From NCBI RefSeq assembly GCF_019492055.1, contig NZ_JAICBX010000007.1, positions 1 to 64,000 of the forward strand: a DNA stretch of 64,000 nt, written 5' to 3'. The notes under the pieces are model-generated. The model saw only the letters and a list, made by a program, of their open reading frames with translations, was not told the DNA's origin and did not search any database. Source of the DNA: Flavimaribacter sediminis (GTDB lineage Bacteria; Pseudomonadota; Alphaproteobacteria; Rhizobiales; Rhizobiaceae). Made by a program: the position numbers and the translations under genes. Shown piece after piece: positions 8,238 to 16,110 of this stretch; position 1 is the first letter of the stretch; the number at the start of each line of letters is the position of its first letter.

Positions 8238-8627
8238 GCCGTATTTCCTTTCCTTCCAGGCCCCGATGCGTCTTGTGTCCCGATTTGCAGAACGCCTGTT
8301 CCGATGTCCAGAACGTTTGGTTCACATATCGCATTCTATGCGATCTATCGCCGGTTTCCGGGCCTTTTGTGATTTACAAGTTCCTGTTTCCTGTATGAGA
8401 CTGCTGAAACGATGATGAATATCTTCAAACATGTCCAAACAGCCGCCGGAGTAAGTTTAGCGCCCCGGCGCGCCGTGGCGATAGTGCCAAAATCAGGTGA
8501 CGCTTTTGTATCAGCCGTTTGAAGACGCCAGAACGGCGCAGCGCGGTGGCTTTTGCTTCGGCGGATATCCCTGCTTGACTATATTTTATCATTTGGTAAA
8601 AAATTTTGCCGAAGGGAAAGAGAGCTC
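8238..8627. other. Intergenic region between ppk2 and cofG
   Basis: 390 bp without a supportable gene. It holds a perfect inverted repeat TCGCAT-TCT-ATGCGA at 8329-8343, about 90 bp upstream of the ppk2 start, which could be an operator or a leader hairpin. At its right end it holds a likely cofG promoter and palindrome, listed separately. Confidence 0.5.
8575..8602 (+). promoter_or_regulatory. Putative cofG promoter with overlapping dyad
   Basis: TTGACT (8575-8580) is followed after 16 bases by TAAAAA (8597-8602). The spacer and -10 region contain the imperfect palindrome TTTATCATTTGGTAAA (8585-8600; arms TTTAyCA and TGrTAAA). This AT-rich patch stands out in GC-rich surroundings and ends about 25 bp before the cofG ATG. 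A repressor site covering the promoter is plausible, but no regulator gene lies alongside. Confidence 0.45.
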
Positions 8628-9779
8628 ATGATGACGCCGGAAGCTGCACTGGCTCTGGACACTGTCAGCGATGATCAACTGGCCAAACTGATGGCCGGCG
8701 CCGCAGCCATGCGCAAGACGCATTGGGGCGACGTGATCACCTATTCGCGCAAGGTCTTCGTGCCGCTCACCAACATGTGTCGCGACACGTGCGGCTATTG
8801 TACCTTCGTCAAGCATCCGGATTCGCCGCTGGCAAACATCATGACGCCGGACGAGGTTTTGAAAGCCGCTCGCCGCGGCGAGGAAAAAGGCTGCAAGGAG
8901 CTCTTGTTCAGCCTCGGAGAGAAGCCGGAGCGCCGCTACGAAAAAGCGAAGAAGGGCTTGCAGGCGCTCGGATACGAGACGATGTCGGACTATCTCGCCG
9001 CCATGTGCCGGCTGGTGATCGAGGAGACGGATCTGCTGCCGCACGTCAACGCCGGCACGCTGACGGAAGACGAGATTCAGCTGCTGCGCCCGGTCAGCGC
9101 TTCCATGGGCATGATGCTGGAAACCGTCAGCCGCCGCCTGATGCGCGAAGGCGAGGCGCATCACGCCTGTCCGGACAAGGTTCCGCTGCAGCGGCTGCGC
9201 ACCATCGAACGCGCCGGCGCGCTCGGCGTGCCCTTCACCACCGGGCTCCTCATCGGCATCGGGGAAACCTGGGCCGAACGGGTGGAGAGCCTCGCCGCGA
9301 TCGAGGCGGCGCACCGCCGTCACGGTCATATCCAGGAGGTGATCGTCCAGAATTTCCAGCGCAAGCCGGATATCGCCATGGCGGACCATCCCGAGCCGCC
9401 GCTCGAGGACATGCTCAAGACGCTGGCCGTCGCGCGGCTGATGCTGTCGCCGGAGATCAGCCTGCAAGCGCCGCCCAATCTAAGCGAGCGCCACATCGAA
9501 TATCTCGCCGCCGGCATCAATGACTGGGGCGGGATTTCGCCTGTCACCATCGATTTCATCAATCCGCAGCATGAGTGGCCGGAGATCGTCCAGCTCGCCC
9601 GATCCACCGCGCAGGCCGGATGCCGGCTGCAGGAACGGCTGACGGTCTATCCCGCCTATCTGGCGCAGGCCGGCCACTATCTCGATCCGCAGATTGCGCG
9701 ACGCGCCAACAGCATGGCGCGGCCGGACGGCCTTGCCCGTCGCCAGGTCGAAGACCTTCTCCCAGGAGCCGCCGAATGA
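8628..9779 (+). CDS. cofG: Fo synthase subunit CofG (radical SAM)
   Basis: 383-aa radical SAM enzyme that, with CofH, builds the deazaflavin chromophore Fo (7,8-didemethyl-8-hydroxy-5-deazariboflavin). The iron-sulfur motif CX3CX2C is at Cys51, Cys55 and Cys58 (CRDTCGYC). Family runs such as EKGCKELLFSLGEKPE, GETWAERVESLAAIE and INDWGGISPVT are present. The start at 8628 follows gaaggga; upstream in-frame residues look non-coding. It is the first gene of the F420 run and overlaps cofH by 4 bp (ATGA). Confidence 0.95.
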   Translation: MMTPEAALALDTVSDDQLAKLMAGAAAMRKTHWGDVITYSRKVFVPLTNMCRDTCGYCTFVKHPDSPLANIMTPDEVLKAARRGEEKGCKELLFSLGEKPERRYEKAKKGLQALGYETMSDYLAAMCRLVIEETDLLPHVNAGTLTEDEIQLLRPVSASMGMMLETVSRRLMREGEAHHACPDKVPLQRLRTIERAGALGVPFTTGLLIGIGETWAERVESLAAIEAAHRRHGHIQEVIVQNFQRKPDIAMADHPEPPLEDMLKTLAVARLMLSPEISLQAPPNLSERHIEYLAAGINDWGGISPVTIDFINPQHEWPEIVQLARSTAQAGCRLQERLTVYPAYLAQAGHYLDPQIARRANSMARPDGLARRQVEDLLPGAAE

Positions 9780-11044
9780 ACCATTTCGAACCGAACCCGC
9801 CGCGTCCGGCCTCGCTTTCCGACCTCGTCGAGGTGACCGGACTGAGCCCGACTGTCCGCCGCATCCTCGACGGCGTGCTCGAAGGCCGGGAGGCGAGCGA
9901 GGCGGACGGCGTCGCGCTGTTTGCGGCGACCGGAAACGATATCGCGGCGATCGTCGCGGTCGCCGATCATCTGCGCGAGCGGGTCAATGGCGACCGGGTC
10001 AGCTTCGTCGTCAACCGCAACATCAATTTCACCAATGTCTGCTACATGGGGTGCCGTTTCTGCGGCTTCGCCAAGCGCAGCGAGGAGGAGGGCGCGGAAT
10101 GGCTCTCCCTCGACCAGATCGTCGGCCGCGCATCGGAAGCCTGGTCGCGGGGCGCCACGGAGGTCTGCATCCAGGGCGGGCTGCATCCTAAGATGGAAGG
10201 GACCTATTATCGCGACATCGTTCTCGCGCTGAAGGCCGAATTGCCGGACATGCACATCCATGCATACTCGCCCTTCGAGATCTGGTACGGCGCGTCCAAG
10301 CGGCGCATGTCCTACGAGGATTTTATCGCCGATCTCATGGAATGCGGGCTCGGCACGATTCCCGGAACCGCCGCGGAAATCCTCGACACGGACATCCGAA
10401 AGCAGTTGACGAAGAACAAGCTGAGCGCGGAACGCTGGGTCGAGATCATTCGCGCCGCCCATTCCGTCGGCATGAAGACTACGGCGACGATCATGTACGG
10501 CCATATCGACGGGCCGGAAACCTGGGCGGCGCATATCTGCCTGCTGCGCGACATCCAGAAGGACACCGGCGGCTTCACCGAACTCGTGCCGCTCAGTTTC
10601 GTCCATACCGAATCGCCGCTCTTCACGCAGTCGCCGGACACGGTGCGCCCCGGCCCCACGGTCGACGAGGTGACGAAGATGCACGCGGTCTCGCGCATTC
10701 TTCTGCATGGCTGGATCGACAACATCCAGGTGTCGTGGACGAAGCTCGGTCCGAAGGAAGCCCATCGCATGCTGGCCTGCGGGGTCAACGATCTTGGCGG
10801 CACGCTGATGAACGAAAGCATTTCGCGCGCAGCCGGCGCAAAGAACGGCCAGGAGGTGACGGCGCACGAGATGGTGCAGATCATCCGCTCGGCCGGCCGC
10901 GTTCCCGTCCAGCGCAACACGCCCTATGACGTTCTGGAGGTCTTCGACGATCACGACCCGGTCGTCATCGCGCCGCTCGTCGAACGCGCCGGCGCCAGTC
11001 CCGTCGATTTTCTCTCGATGTTTCCCGATGCGAGGCAGGCCTGA
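9776..11044 (+). CDS. cofH: Fo synthase subunit CofH (radical SAM)
   Basis: 422-aa radical SAM partner of CofG that joins a tyrosine-derived unit to the pyrimidine precursor. Cluster cysteines are Cys89, Cys93 and Cys96 (CYMGCRFC). The motifs CIQGGLHPKM, IHAYSPFEI and GTIPGTAAEIL are typical of the subfamily. CofG and CofH are separate proteins here, as in archaea and cyanobacteria, not the fused FbiC of actinobacteria. The start is the ATG overlapping the cofG stop; the stop overlaps cofD in TGATG. Confidence 0.95.
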   Translation: MNHFEPNPPRPASLSDLVEVTGLSPTVRRILDGVLEGREASEADGVALFAATGNDIAAIVAVADHLRERVNGDRVSFVVNRNINFTNVCYMGCRFCGFAKRSEEEGAEWLSLDQIVGRASEAWSRGATEVCIQGGLHPKMEGTYYRDIVLALKAELPDMHIHAYSPFEIWYGASKRRMSYEDFIADLMECGLGTIPGTAAEILDTDIRKQLTKNKLSAERWVEIIRAAHSVGMKTTATIMYGHIDGPETWAAHICLLRDIQKDTGGFTELVPLSFVHTESPLFTQSPDTVRPGPTVDEVTKMHAVSRILLHGWIDNIQVSWTKLGPKEAHRMLACGVNDLGGTLMNESISRAAGAKNGQEVTAHEMVQIIRSAGRVPVQRNTPYDVLEVFDDHDPVVIAPLVERAGASPVDFLSMFPDARQA

Positions 11045-12009
11045 TGGCGGATGAGCGCTGCAAGGTGGTGTTGCTTGCCGGCGGCGTCGGCGGCGCCAAG
11101 ATGGCGGAGGGTCTGGACGGCCTCGACGATATCGATCTCGCGATCATCGGCAATGTCGCCGACGACGCGGAGTTTCACGGCCTGTGGGTCTCACCCGACA
11201 TCGACACCGTCACCTATACGCTCGCCGAACGGATCGACCGCAAGCAGGGCTGGGGCGTGGCCGACGAGAGCCATCGCGCGCTGTCCGTGCTGGCCGAACT
11301 CGGCAAGGATGCCTGGATGTCGCTGGGCGACCGCGATTTCGGTCTGCATATCTATCGCACGGAGCGCATCCGCAACGGCGACAGGCGCAGCGAGATTGCA
11401 GCCGATGTCGCGAAGGCCTTCGGCGTGAAGAGCCGGATCCTGTTGCCGACCGACGACATCCTCCAGACACAGATCAAAACCGATCCGGGCTGGATGTCTT
11501 TCCAGGAATATTTCGTGCGTGAAGCCTGCCGGCCGGACGTGCAGGACATCCGGTTCGAAGGCGCGGAAAAAGCACAGGCGACGCCGGAAGCGCTGGCCGC
11601 CATCGCCGAAGCCGACCTGATCGTGATCGCGCCGAGCAACCCGCTGGTCAGCATCGCGCCGATCCTTTCGGTTATTGGAATGAAACAGGCCTTGCAGGCT
11701 GCAGCCGCACCGAAGATTGCGGTCTCGCCGATCATCGCCGGCAAGGTCGTCAAGGGACCGGCGGACCGGATGATGGCGTCGCTCGGGCTTGAAGCCACCG
11801 CCCTCGGGGTCGCGCGGCATTACGCGGATCTTGCAGACGCAATCGTTATCGACCGTCAGGACGCGGCGCTTGAAGCGTCGGTCGAGGCGCTGGGCCTTCG
11901 CTGCATTGTCGACGACATCCTGATGAAAAATCGCGAAGACAAGTTGCGGCTCGCCCGTTTCGTGGTCGATTGCGCCGCCCTTCCCGCTTCGCGGAGGGCC
12001 TGCGCATGA
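11044..12009 (+). CDS. cofD: 2-phospho-L-lactate transferase (CofD)
   Basis: 321-aa enzyme that moves the activated phospho-acid side chain from a guanylyl donor onto Fo to give F420-0 or a variant of it. The N-terminal nucleotide-binding loop LAGGVGGAKMAEGL is diagnostic. Other family runs are GNVADDAEFHGLWVSPDIDTV, MSLGDRDFGLHIYRTE and APSNPLVSI. The real donor acid (2-phospholactate, phosphoenolpyruvate or 3-phosphoglycerate) cannot be read from this gene. Coupled to its neighbours by overlaps on both sides. Confidence 0.94.
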   Translation: MADERCKVVLLAGGVGGAKMAEGLDGLDDIDLAIIGNVADDAEFHGLWVSPDIDTVTYTLAERIDRKQGWGVADESHRALSVLAELGKDAWMSLGDRDFGLHIYRTERIRNGDRRSEIAADVAKAFGVKSRILLPTDDILQTQIKTDPGWMSFQEYFVREACRPDVQDIRFEGAEKAQATPEALAAIAEADLIVIAPSNPLVSIAPILSVIGMKQALQAAAAPKIAVSPIIAGKVVKGPADRMMASLGLEATALGVARHYADLADAIVIDRQDAALEASVEALGLRCIVDDILMKNREDKLRLARFVVDCAALPASRRACA

Positions 12010-12635
12010 GCCGTGACATGCTCTTCGTTATACCGATGAAGGATCCAGAGCGCGCCAAATCCCGGCTGCAGCCGATCCTTTCGCAGCCGGTTCGCAAGAA
12101 GCTGGCGCTGGCGCTGTTTCGCCAGACCATCGATTTCATCCGCGCAAGCCATGGCGACGCCGATATTCTGGTGGTCACCGGATCCCGACAGATCGCCGGT
12201 CTCGCCGCCGCCCTCGAGGTGAAGGTGCTGGCCGAAATGGATGTGACCCATCTGTCGGAGGCCGTGGAACAGGCGGCGCGCCACGCTGAAGATCAGGGCT
12301 ATCGCTCGATCTGCGTTTTGCCCGCCGACCTCGCCAATCCGCAAAGTTATGATCTCGAACAGCTGTTGTCGGCTGCGCGCGACACGCCGTCCGTCATTCT
12401 GTGCCCGGCGCATGACGGCGGCACCAATGCGCTGGTCGCCACGCCGCCCCGGGCGATCCCGTTCCGATACGGGTACCAGTCCTGCACATCGCACGAGCAG
12501 GAAGCCATTCGCGCCGGCGTGTCCTGCATGGTGCTGCGGCTTGAAAGTCTGGCGCACGACATCGATGTCGCCAACGACCTCTATCTGCATCTGGCTCCCT
12601 CGATCAACCAGCTTCTGGACGCCGAATTGCCATGA
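12006..12635 (+). CDS. cofC: Phospho-acid guanylyltransferase (CofC family)
   Basis: 209-aa nucleotidyltransferase that activates the phospho-acid with GTP for CofD. It shows the N-terminal VIPMKDPERAKSRL motif and LPADLANP with the metal-binding Asp. In bacteria the natural substrate differs between lineages (phosphoenolpyruvate, 2-phospho-L-lactate or 3-phospho-D-glycerate), so the specificity here is open. The ATG at 12006 overlaps the cofD stop; the end overlaps cofE by 4 bp. A longer frame from 11970 lies inside cofD and is not needed. Confidence 0.92.
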   Translation: MSRDMLFVIPMKDPERAKSRLQPILSQPVRKKLALALFRQTIDFIRASHGDADILVVTGSRQIAGLAAALEVKVLAEMDVTHLSEAVEQAARHAEDQGYRSICVLPADLANPQSYDLEQLLSAARDTPSVILCPAHDGGTNALVATPPRAIPFRYGYQSCTSHEQEAIRAGVSCMVLRLESLAHDIDVANDLYLHLAPSINQLLDAELP

Positions 12636-13405
12636 TATCGCCGGTCGAAATCCATGTGGTTCCGGGGCTGCCGGAAATCCGGCCCGGCGATGATCTGGCG
12701 GCGATGATCGGCGACTGCCTGGAAAAAGCCGGCCTCGGGCTGCGCGACGGAGACGTCTTGACGTCGGCGCACAAGGTGGTTTCCAAGGCCGAGGGCCAGA
12801 TTGTGCGGCTTGCCGATGTGGAGCCGTCCGCCGAAGCGCTCGCCTATGCCGAAAGGCTCGCCAAGGACGCCCGCAAGGTGGAGGTCGTGCTGCGTGAATC
12901 CGTGCGCGTGGTCAAGGCATTCAGACATCCCGGCCAGAACGAGGGCACGATGATCTGCGAGCACCGGCTGGGCTTAATCTCGGCCAACGCAGCGGTCGAT
13001 GAATCCAATACCGGCGAAGACGGAACCGTGATCCTGCTGCCGCGTGATCCGGACGCCAGCGCTGAGCGTATTCAACAGGCGCTGGAGCAACGCTTCGGCG
13101 TGTCGATCGGCGTCATGCTGACCGATACGTTCGGGCGCCCCTGGCGTCTCGGCCAGGTCAACATCGCCATCGGTCTCGCCGGGGTCCCCTCCGTAAAGAG
13201 CGAGAAGGGAAAGACGGACGCCTATGGCCGCCGCCTGATGGTCACCGAACCGGCTTTCGCGGACGAAATCGCGGCCGCCTCAGGACTTGTCGTTCGCAAG
13301 GCCGGAAACACGCCCGTGACCCTTTTCAGGGGCCTTGAATGGGAAAAAACACAAAGCCGGGCCGCCGAGATGCTGCGCCCCGCAGGAGAGGATATGTTCA
13401 GATGA
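12632..13405 (+). CDS. cofE: Coenzyme F420-0:L-glutamate ligase (CofE)
   Basis: 257-aa ligase adding glutamate(s) to F420-0 with GTP. Family motifs visible are [29 protein letters not shown] and the metal/GTP-binding run [20 protein letters not shown]. It is a stand-alone CofE of archaeal size; there is no C-terminal FMN-reductase domain as in actinobacterial FbiB. That domain reduces dehydro-F420 in the phosphoenolpyruvate route, so its absence bears on which side-chain route is used. Overlaps both neighbours by 4 bp. Confidence 0.94.
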   Translation: MISPVEIHVVPGLPEIRPGDDLAAMIGDCLEKAGLGLRDGDVLTSAHKVVSKAEGQIVRLADVEPSAEALAYAERLAKDARKVEVVLRESVRVVKAFRHPGQNEGTMICEHRLGLISANAAVDESNTGEDGTVILLPRDPDASAERIQQALEQRFGVSIGVMLTDTFGRPWRLGQVNIAIGLAGVPSVKSEKGKTDAYGRRLMVTEPAFADEIAAASGLVVRKAGNTPVTLFRGLEWEKTQSRAAEMLRPAGEDMFR

Positions 13406-14070
13406 CAATCGCAATTATTGGTGGCACCGGACCTCAGGGCCAGGGACTCGCGCTTCGTTTCGCAAGGGCAGGGGTCGAGGTCGTGCTGGGTTCCAGAGAC
13501 GGCGCGCGGGCGCAGTCGATCGCCGAAGAACTTGTGGCGAAGCTGCCGGCCGGATCGGCCGGGATATCAGGCGCTGACAATGAAGGCGCGGCGCAGGCGG
13601 CGGACGAATTCGTCATCCTGGCCGTGCCCTTCGCCGCGCACAATGCGACGCTGGGCGCGCTCAAGCCGCATCTGGCGGGCAAGATCCTGGTCGACATCGT
13701 CGTGCCGCTGTCTCCCAACGACCCAAAGATCGTCGAGATGCCGCCCGAAGGGTCGGCGACGGAAGCGGCCCAGGCGCTGTTGGGCCCTGACATTCCGGTG
13801 ATCGGCGCGCTGCACAACGTGTCGGCGACAACCCTCAACAATCTCGACTGGACCATCAATTGCGACATCCTCGTCTGCGGCAATAGCCTGGACGCGCGCA
13901 AGAAGGTGATGGATCTTGTCGGCAAGCTGGGTGTGACGACCTACAACGCCGGCGGCGCTTCCGCTGCGCGTTCAATCGAGGCGATCACGCCAATACTTAT
14001 CCGGATAAATATCTCCAAAGCGGTGCCCTTTACCCATGCCGGGATAAAGATCTGGGCGCCGGATCACTGA
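13402..14070 (+). CDS. npdG: NADPH-dependent F420 reductase (Fno/NpdG)
   Basis: 222-aa oxidoreductase that exchanges hydride between NADPH and coenzyme F420. The N-terminal dinucleotide-binding motif [24 protein letters not shown] (2'-phosphate-binding region) and the [11 protein letters not shown] segment are typical. The ATG at 13402 overlaps the cofE stop in ATGA, so it is translationally coupled to F420 synthesis and most likely supplies F420H2 to the downstream luciferase-like enzyme. A longer frame starting within cofE is not supported. Confidence 0.93.
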   Translation: MTIAIIGGTGPQGQGLALRFARAGVEVVLGSRDGARAQSIAEELVAKLPAGSAGISGADNEGAAQAADEFVILAVPFAAHNATLGALKPHLAGKILVDIVVPLSPNDPKIVEMPPEGSATEAAQALLGPDIPVIGALHNVSATTLNNLDWTINCDILVCGNSLDARKKVMDLVGKLGVTTYNAGGASAARSIEAITPILIRINISKAVPFTHAGIKIWAPDH

Positions 14071-14098
14071 CGCAACCACCCTCAAGGAGGATTTCGAA

Positions 14099-15100
14099 AT
14101 GCAGTTTGGAATTTGTTTCAAAGGCTTCATGAAGCCGGAAAGACAGCGCGCCATCGTCCGCCAGGCGGAAAATGGCGGTTTTGAATATTGCTGGTTCTAC
14201 GACAGCCATATTCTCTGGCGCGAAAGCTTCGTGGCGATGGCCATGTGCATGGAGCACACCACGACCATGCGTTTCGGACCCTGCGTCACCAACCCCAATA
14301 CGCGCGACTGGTCGCACGCCGCCAGCCTGTTCGGTTCGCTGGCCATGCAGTCGAACGGCCGTTTCGACATCGGTCTCGGTCGCGGCGACAGCGCAGTGCG
14401 CGTCATGGGCAAGAAGCCGGCGCCGCTGTCGCGACTGGAGGAGTTCACCCATGTCGTCAAGGCGCTGGTGCGCGGCGACGAAGCCCAGTACGGCGAATGT
14501 CCCGAGCCGGTGAAGTTCCCCTGGGCCTGGGGTTACGATCTGCCGGTCTGGGTGGCGGCTTACGGACCGAAGGCGCTGAGTTCCGCCGGCCGGGTCGGCG
14601 ACGGCCTGATTCTGCAGATCGCTGATCCGGGCATCTGCAAATGGCTCGGCGACCAGGCGATCGCCGCCGGCAAGGAAGCCGGACGCGACATGTCGAATTA
14701 CGGAATCATGGCCGCGGCCCCGGCCTATACGGGACCGATCGAGAAAGGTCGCGAAGCCACCAAGTGGTTCCCCGCCATGGTCGGCAACCACGTCGCCGAT
14801 ATCGTCGAGAAATACGGCTCCGACACGGATCTGGTCCCGGCTAGCCTGACGTCCTATATCGAGAACCGCCGCGGCTACGACTATTCCAAGCATGGCCAGA
14901 GCGACAATCCTTATCTCGACTTCATAACCGACGAAATCGTCGACAGCTTCGCTGTTCTTGGCGAGCCGGACGACCACATCGCCAAGCTCAAGGAACTGGA
15001 AGCCGCCGGCATCACCCAGTTCAACATCTATCTCGACAATGGCGACGAGGAACGCATCATCGCTGACTACGCCGAGAAAATCATCCCGGCGTTCCAGTAG
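14099..15100 (+). CDS. F420-dependent LLM-class oxidoreductase (TIGR03842-like)
   Basis: 333-aa luciferase-like (TIM-barrel) oxidoreductase expected to use F420H2. The N-terminus MQFGICFKGFMKPERQ, the WFYDSHILWRESF segment and GRFDIGLGRGDSAVRVMGKKP match what I recall of the CPS_4043-type subfamily. AAGGAGG lies ten bases before the ATG. It comes 28 bp after the F420 reductase and before a strong hairpin, so it looks like the last gene of the operon and the dedicated cofactor user. Substrate unknown. Confidence 0.88.
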   Translation: MQFGICFKGFMKPERQRAIVRQAENGGFEYCWFYDSHILWRESFVAMAMCMEHTTTMRFGPCVTNPNTRDWSHAASLFGSLAMQSNGRFDIGLGRGDSAVRVMGKKPAPLSRLEEFTHVVKALVRGDEAQYGECPEPVKFPWAWGYDLPVWVAAYGPKALSSAGRVGDGLILQIADPGICKWLGDQAIAAGKEAGRDMSNYGIMAAAPAYTGPIEKGREATKWFPAMVGNHVADIVEKYGSDTDLVPASLTSYIENRRGYDYSKHGQSDNPYLDFITDEIVDSFAVLGEPDDHIAKLKELEAAGITQFNIYLDNGDEERIIADYAEKIIPAFQ

Positions 15101-15110
15101 GGCAATGGCG

Positions 15111-15134
15111 AAGGCAGGCGGCCACGCCTGCCTT
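15111..15134 (+). terminator. Perfect 10-bp hairpin closing the F420 operon
   Basis: AAGGCAGGCG-GCCA-CGCCTGCCTT is a perfect 10-bp stem with a 4-base loop, ten bases after the last F420-operon stop and just before the end of the convergent VOC gene. The T tract is weak (ctttgatcc), so it may work as a shared or partial terminator for both strands. Confidence 0.65.
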
Positions 15135-15139
15135 TGATC

Positions 15140-15922
15140 CTACCTTTTGGGCGCAACGAGCGAGAAGGCGGCTCCTTGCGGATCCATGCAGTTGACGATC
15201 CACGAGCCGCCCGGAACCTCCATCGGTCCGTTCAGGATCGCTCCGCCGCCCGCGGTGACGCGATCTGCAGCGGCGTCCAGCGTATCGACGCAGAAATAGT
15301 AGCCCCATGCCGGCGCCGGCATGTCCGGCGTCTTCGTCATCATGCCGCCAATGTCTTTTCCGTCATGGGCAAAAAGCTGGTAGACGCCCATCTCGCCCAT
15401 GTCCATCGCCTCGCCCTTCGTCCAGCCGAACATTGTCGCATAGAAGTCGAACGCCTCCGGGCCGTCGCCGGCGTAAAGCTCGGTCCATCCGACAGCGCCC
15501 TGCTCCGTCTCTTTCGGCATATCGGGAAGCGGTCCTTCCGGCATGTTCGGCCTGAAGAGATAGATTACGGCGCCGTGCGGGTCGGCGACCATGGCGAAGC
15601 GGCCGATATCGGGAATATCCGTTCCGGGCATGTGGATGGTTCCGCCATTATCCGCGAAGAGCGCCGCCTTGGCGTCGACGTCGTCGACGGCGACATAGCC
15701 GAACCACGCCGGCCGGGCGCCGCCGTCCCGCATTTCCTGCGTCAATCCCAGCATGCCGGCGGTCGGCATTTCGTAGCCGGGTATGGAGAACGTCGTATAG
15801 TCGCCGCCAGTCGGCGTCTGCCCCATCGGCTTCGCCTGCCAGCCGATGACGTCCGTGTAGAAACGCGTCGCCGCCTCGGTATTCGTCGTCATCAACTCGT
15901 ACCAGACGAATGATCCCTCCAT
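15140..15922 (-). CDS. VOC-family protein with two glyoxalase-like domains
   Basis: 260-aa cytosolic protein with two tandem vicinal-oxygen-chelate halves, about residues 5-125 (FVWYELMTTNTEAATRFYTDVIGW) and 140-258 (VGWTELYAGDGPEAFDFYATMFGW). This resembles the glyoxalase/bleomycin-resistance or hydroxylase-like proteins of the family. The reaction cannot be told. The ATG is preceded by ggagag. Its promoter region contains a perfect palindrome across the probable -10 box, which suggests repression. Convergent with the F420 operon. Confidence 0.85.
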   Translation of the reverse strand: MEGSFVWYELMTTNTEAATRFYTDVIGWQAKPMGQTPTGGDYTTFSIPGYEMPTAGMLGLTQEMRDGGARPAWFGYVAVDDVDAKAALFADNGGTIHMPGTDIPDIGRFAMVADPHGAVIYLFRPNMPEGPLPDMPKETEQGAVGWTELYAGDGPEAFDFYATMFGWTKGEAMDMGEMGVYQLFAHDGKDIGGMMTKTPDMPAPAWGYYFCVDTLDAAADRVTAGGGAILNGPMEVPGGSWIVNCMDPQGAAFSLVAPKR

Positions 15923-15972
15923 GGAACTCTCCTTCGCTCCTGTCCGCGCCCCGTGGCGGCTCTGCTAAAAAG

Positions 15973-16002
15973 GTTGATATCAACATAAAAAGATTATGTC
16001 AA
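15973..16002 (-). promoter_or_regulatory. Putative VOC-gene promoter with operator over the -10
   Basis: On the minus strand TTGACA (16002-15997) is followed after 17 bases by TATCAA (15979-15974). The -10 lies inside the perfect 12-bp palindrome GTTGATATCAAC (15973-15984). A dimeric repressor bound there would block the promoter. The gap also serves the divergent alpha-2-macroglobulin gene. The regulator is not in the immediate neighbourhood. Confidence 0.55.
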
Positions 16003-16110
16003 ACGGAAGGACGGGGACTGTATATCCATGGTTTCGAAAGATGTTGCCTTGAAATCAACCCGATTTCCTGCTGCTGTTGAAATATTGTTACAGGACGTAT
16101 GGAGGATTTT

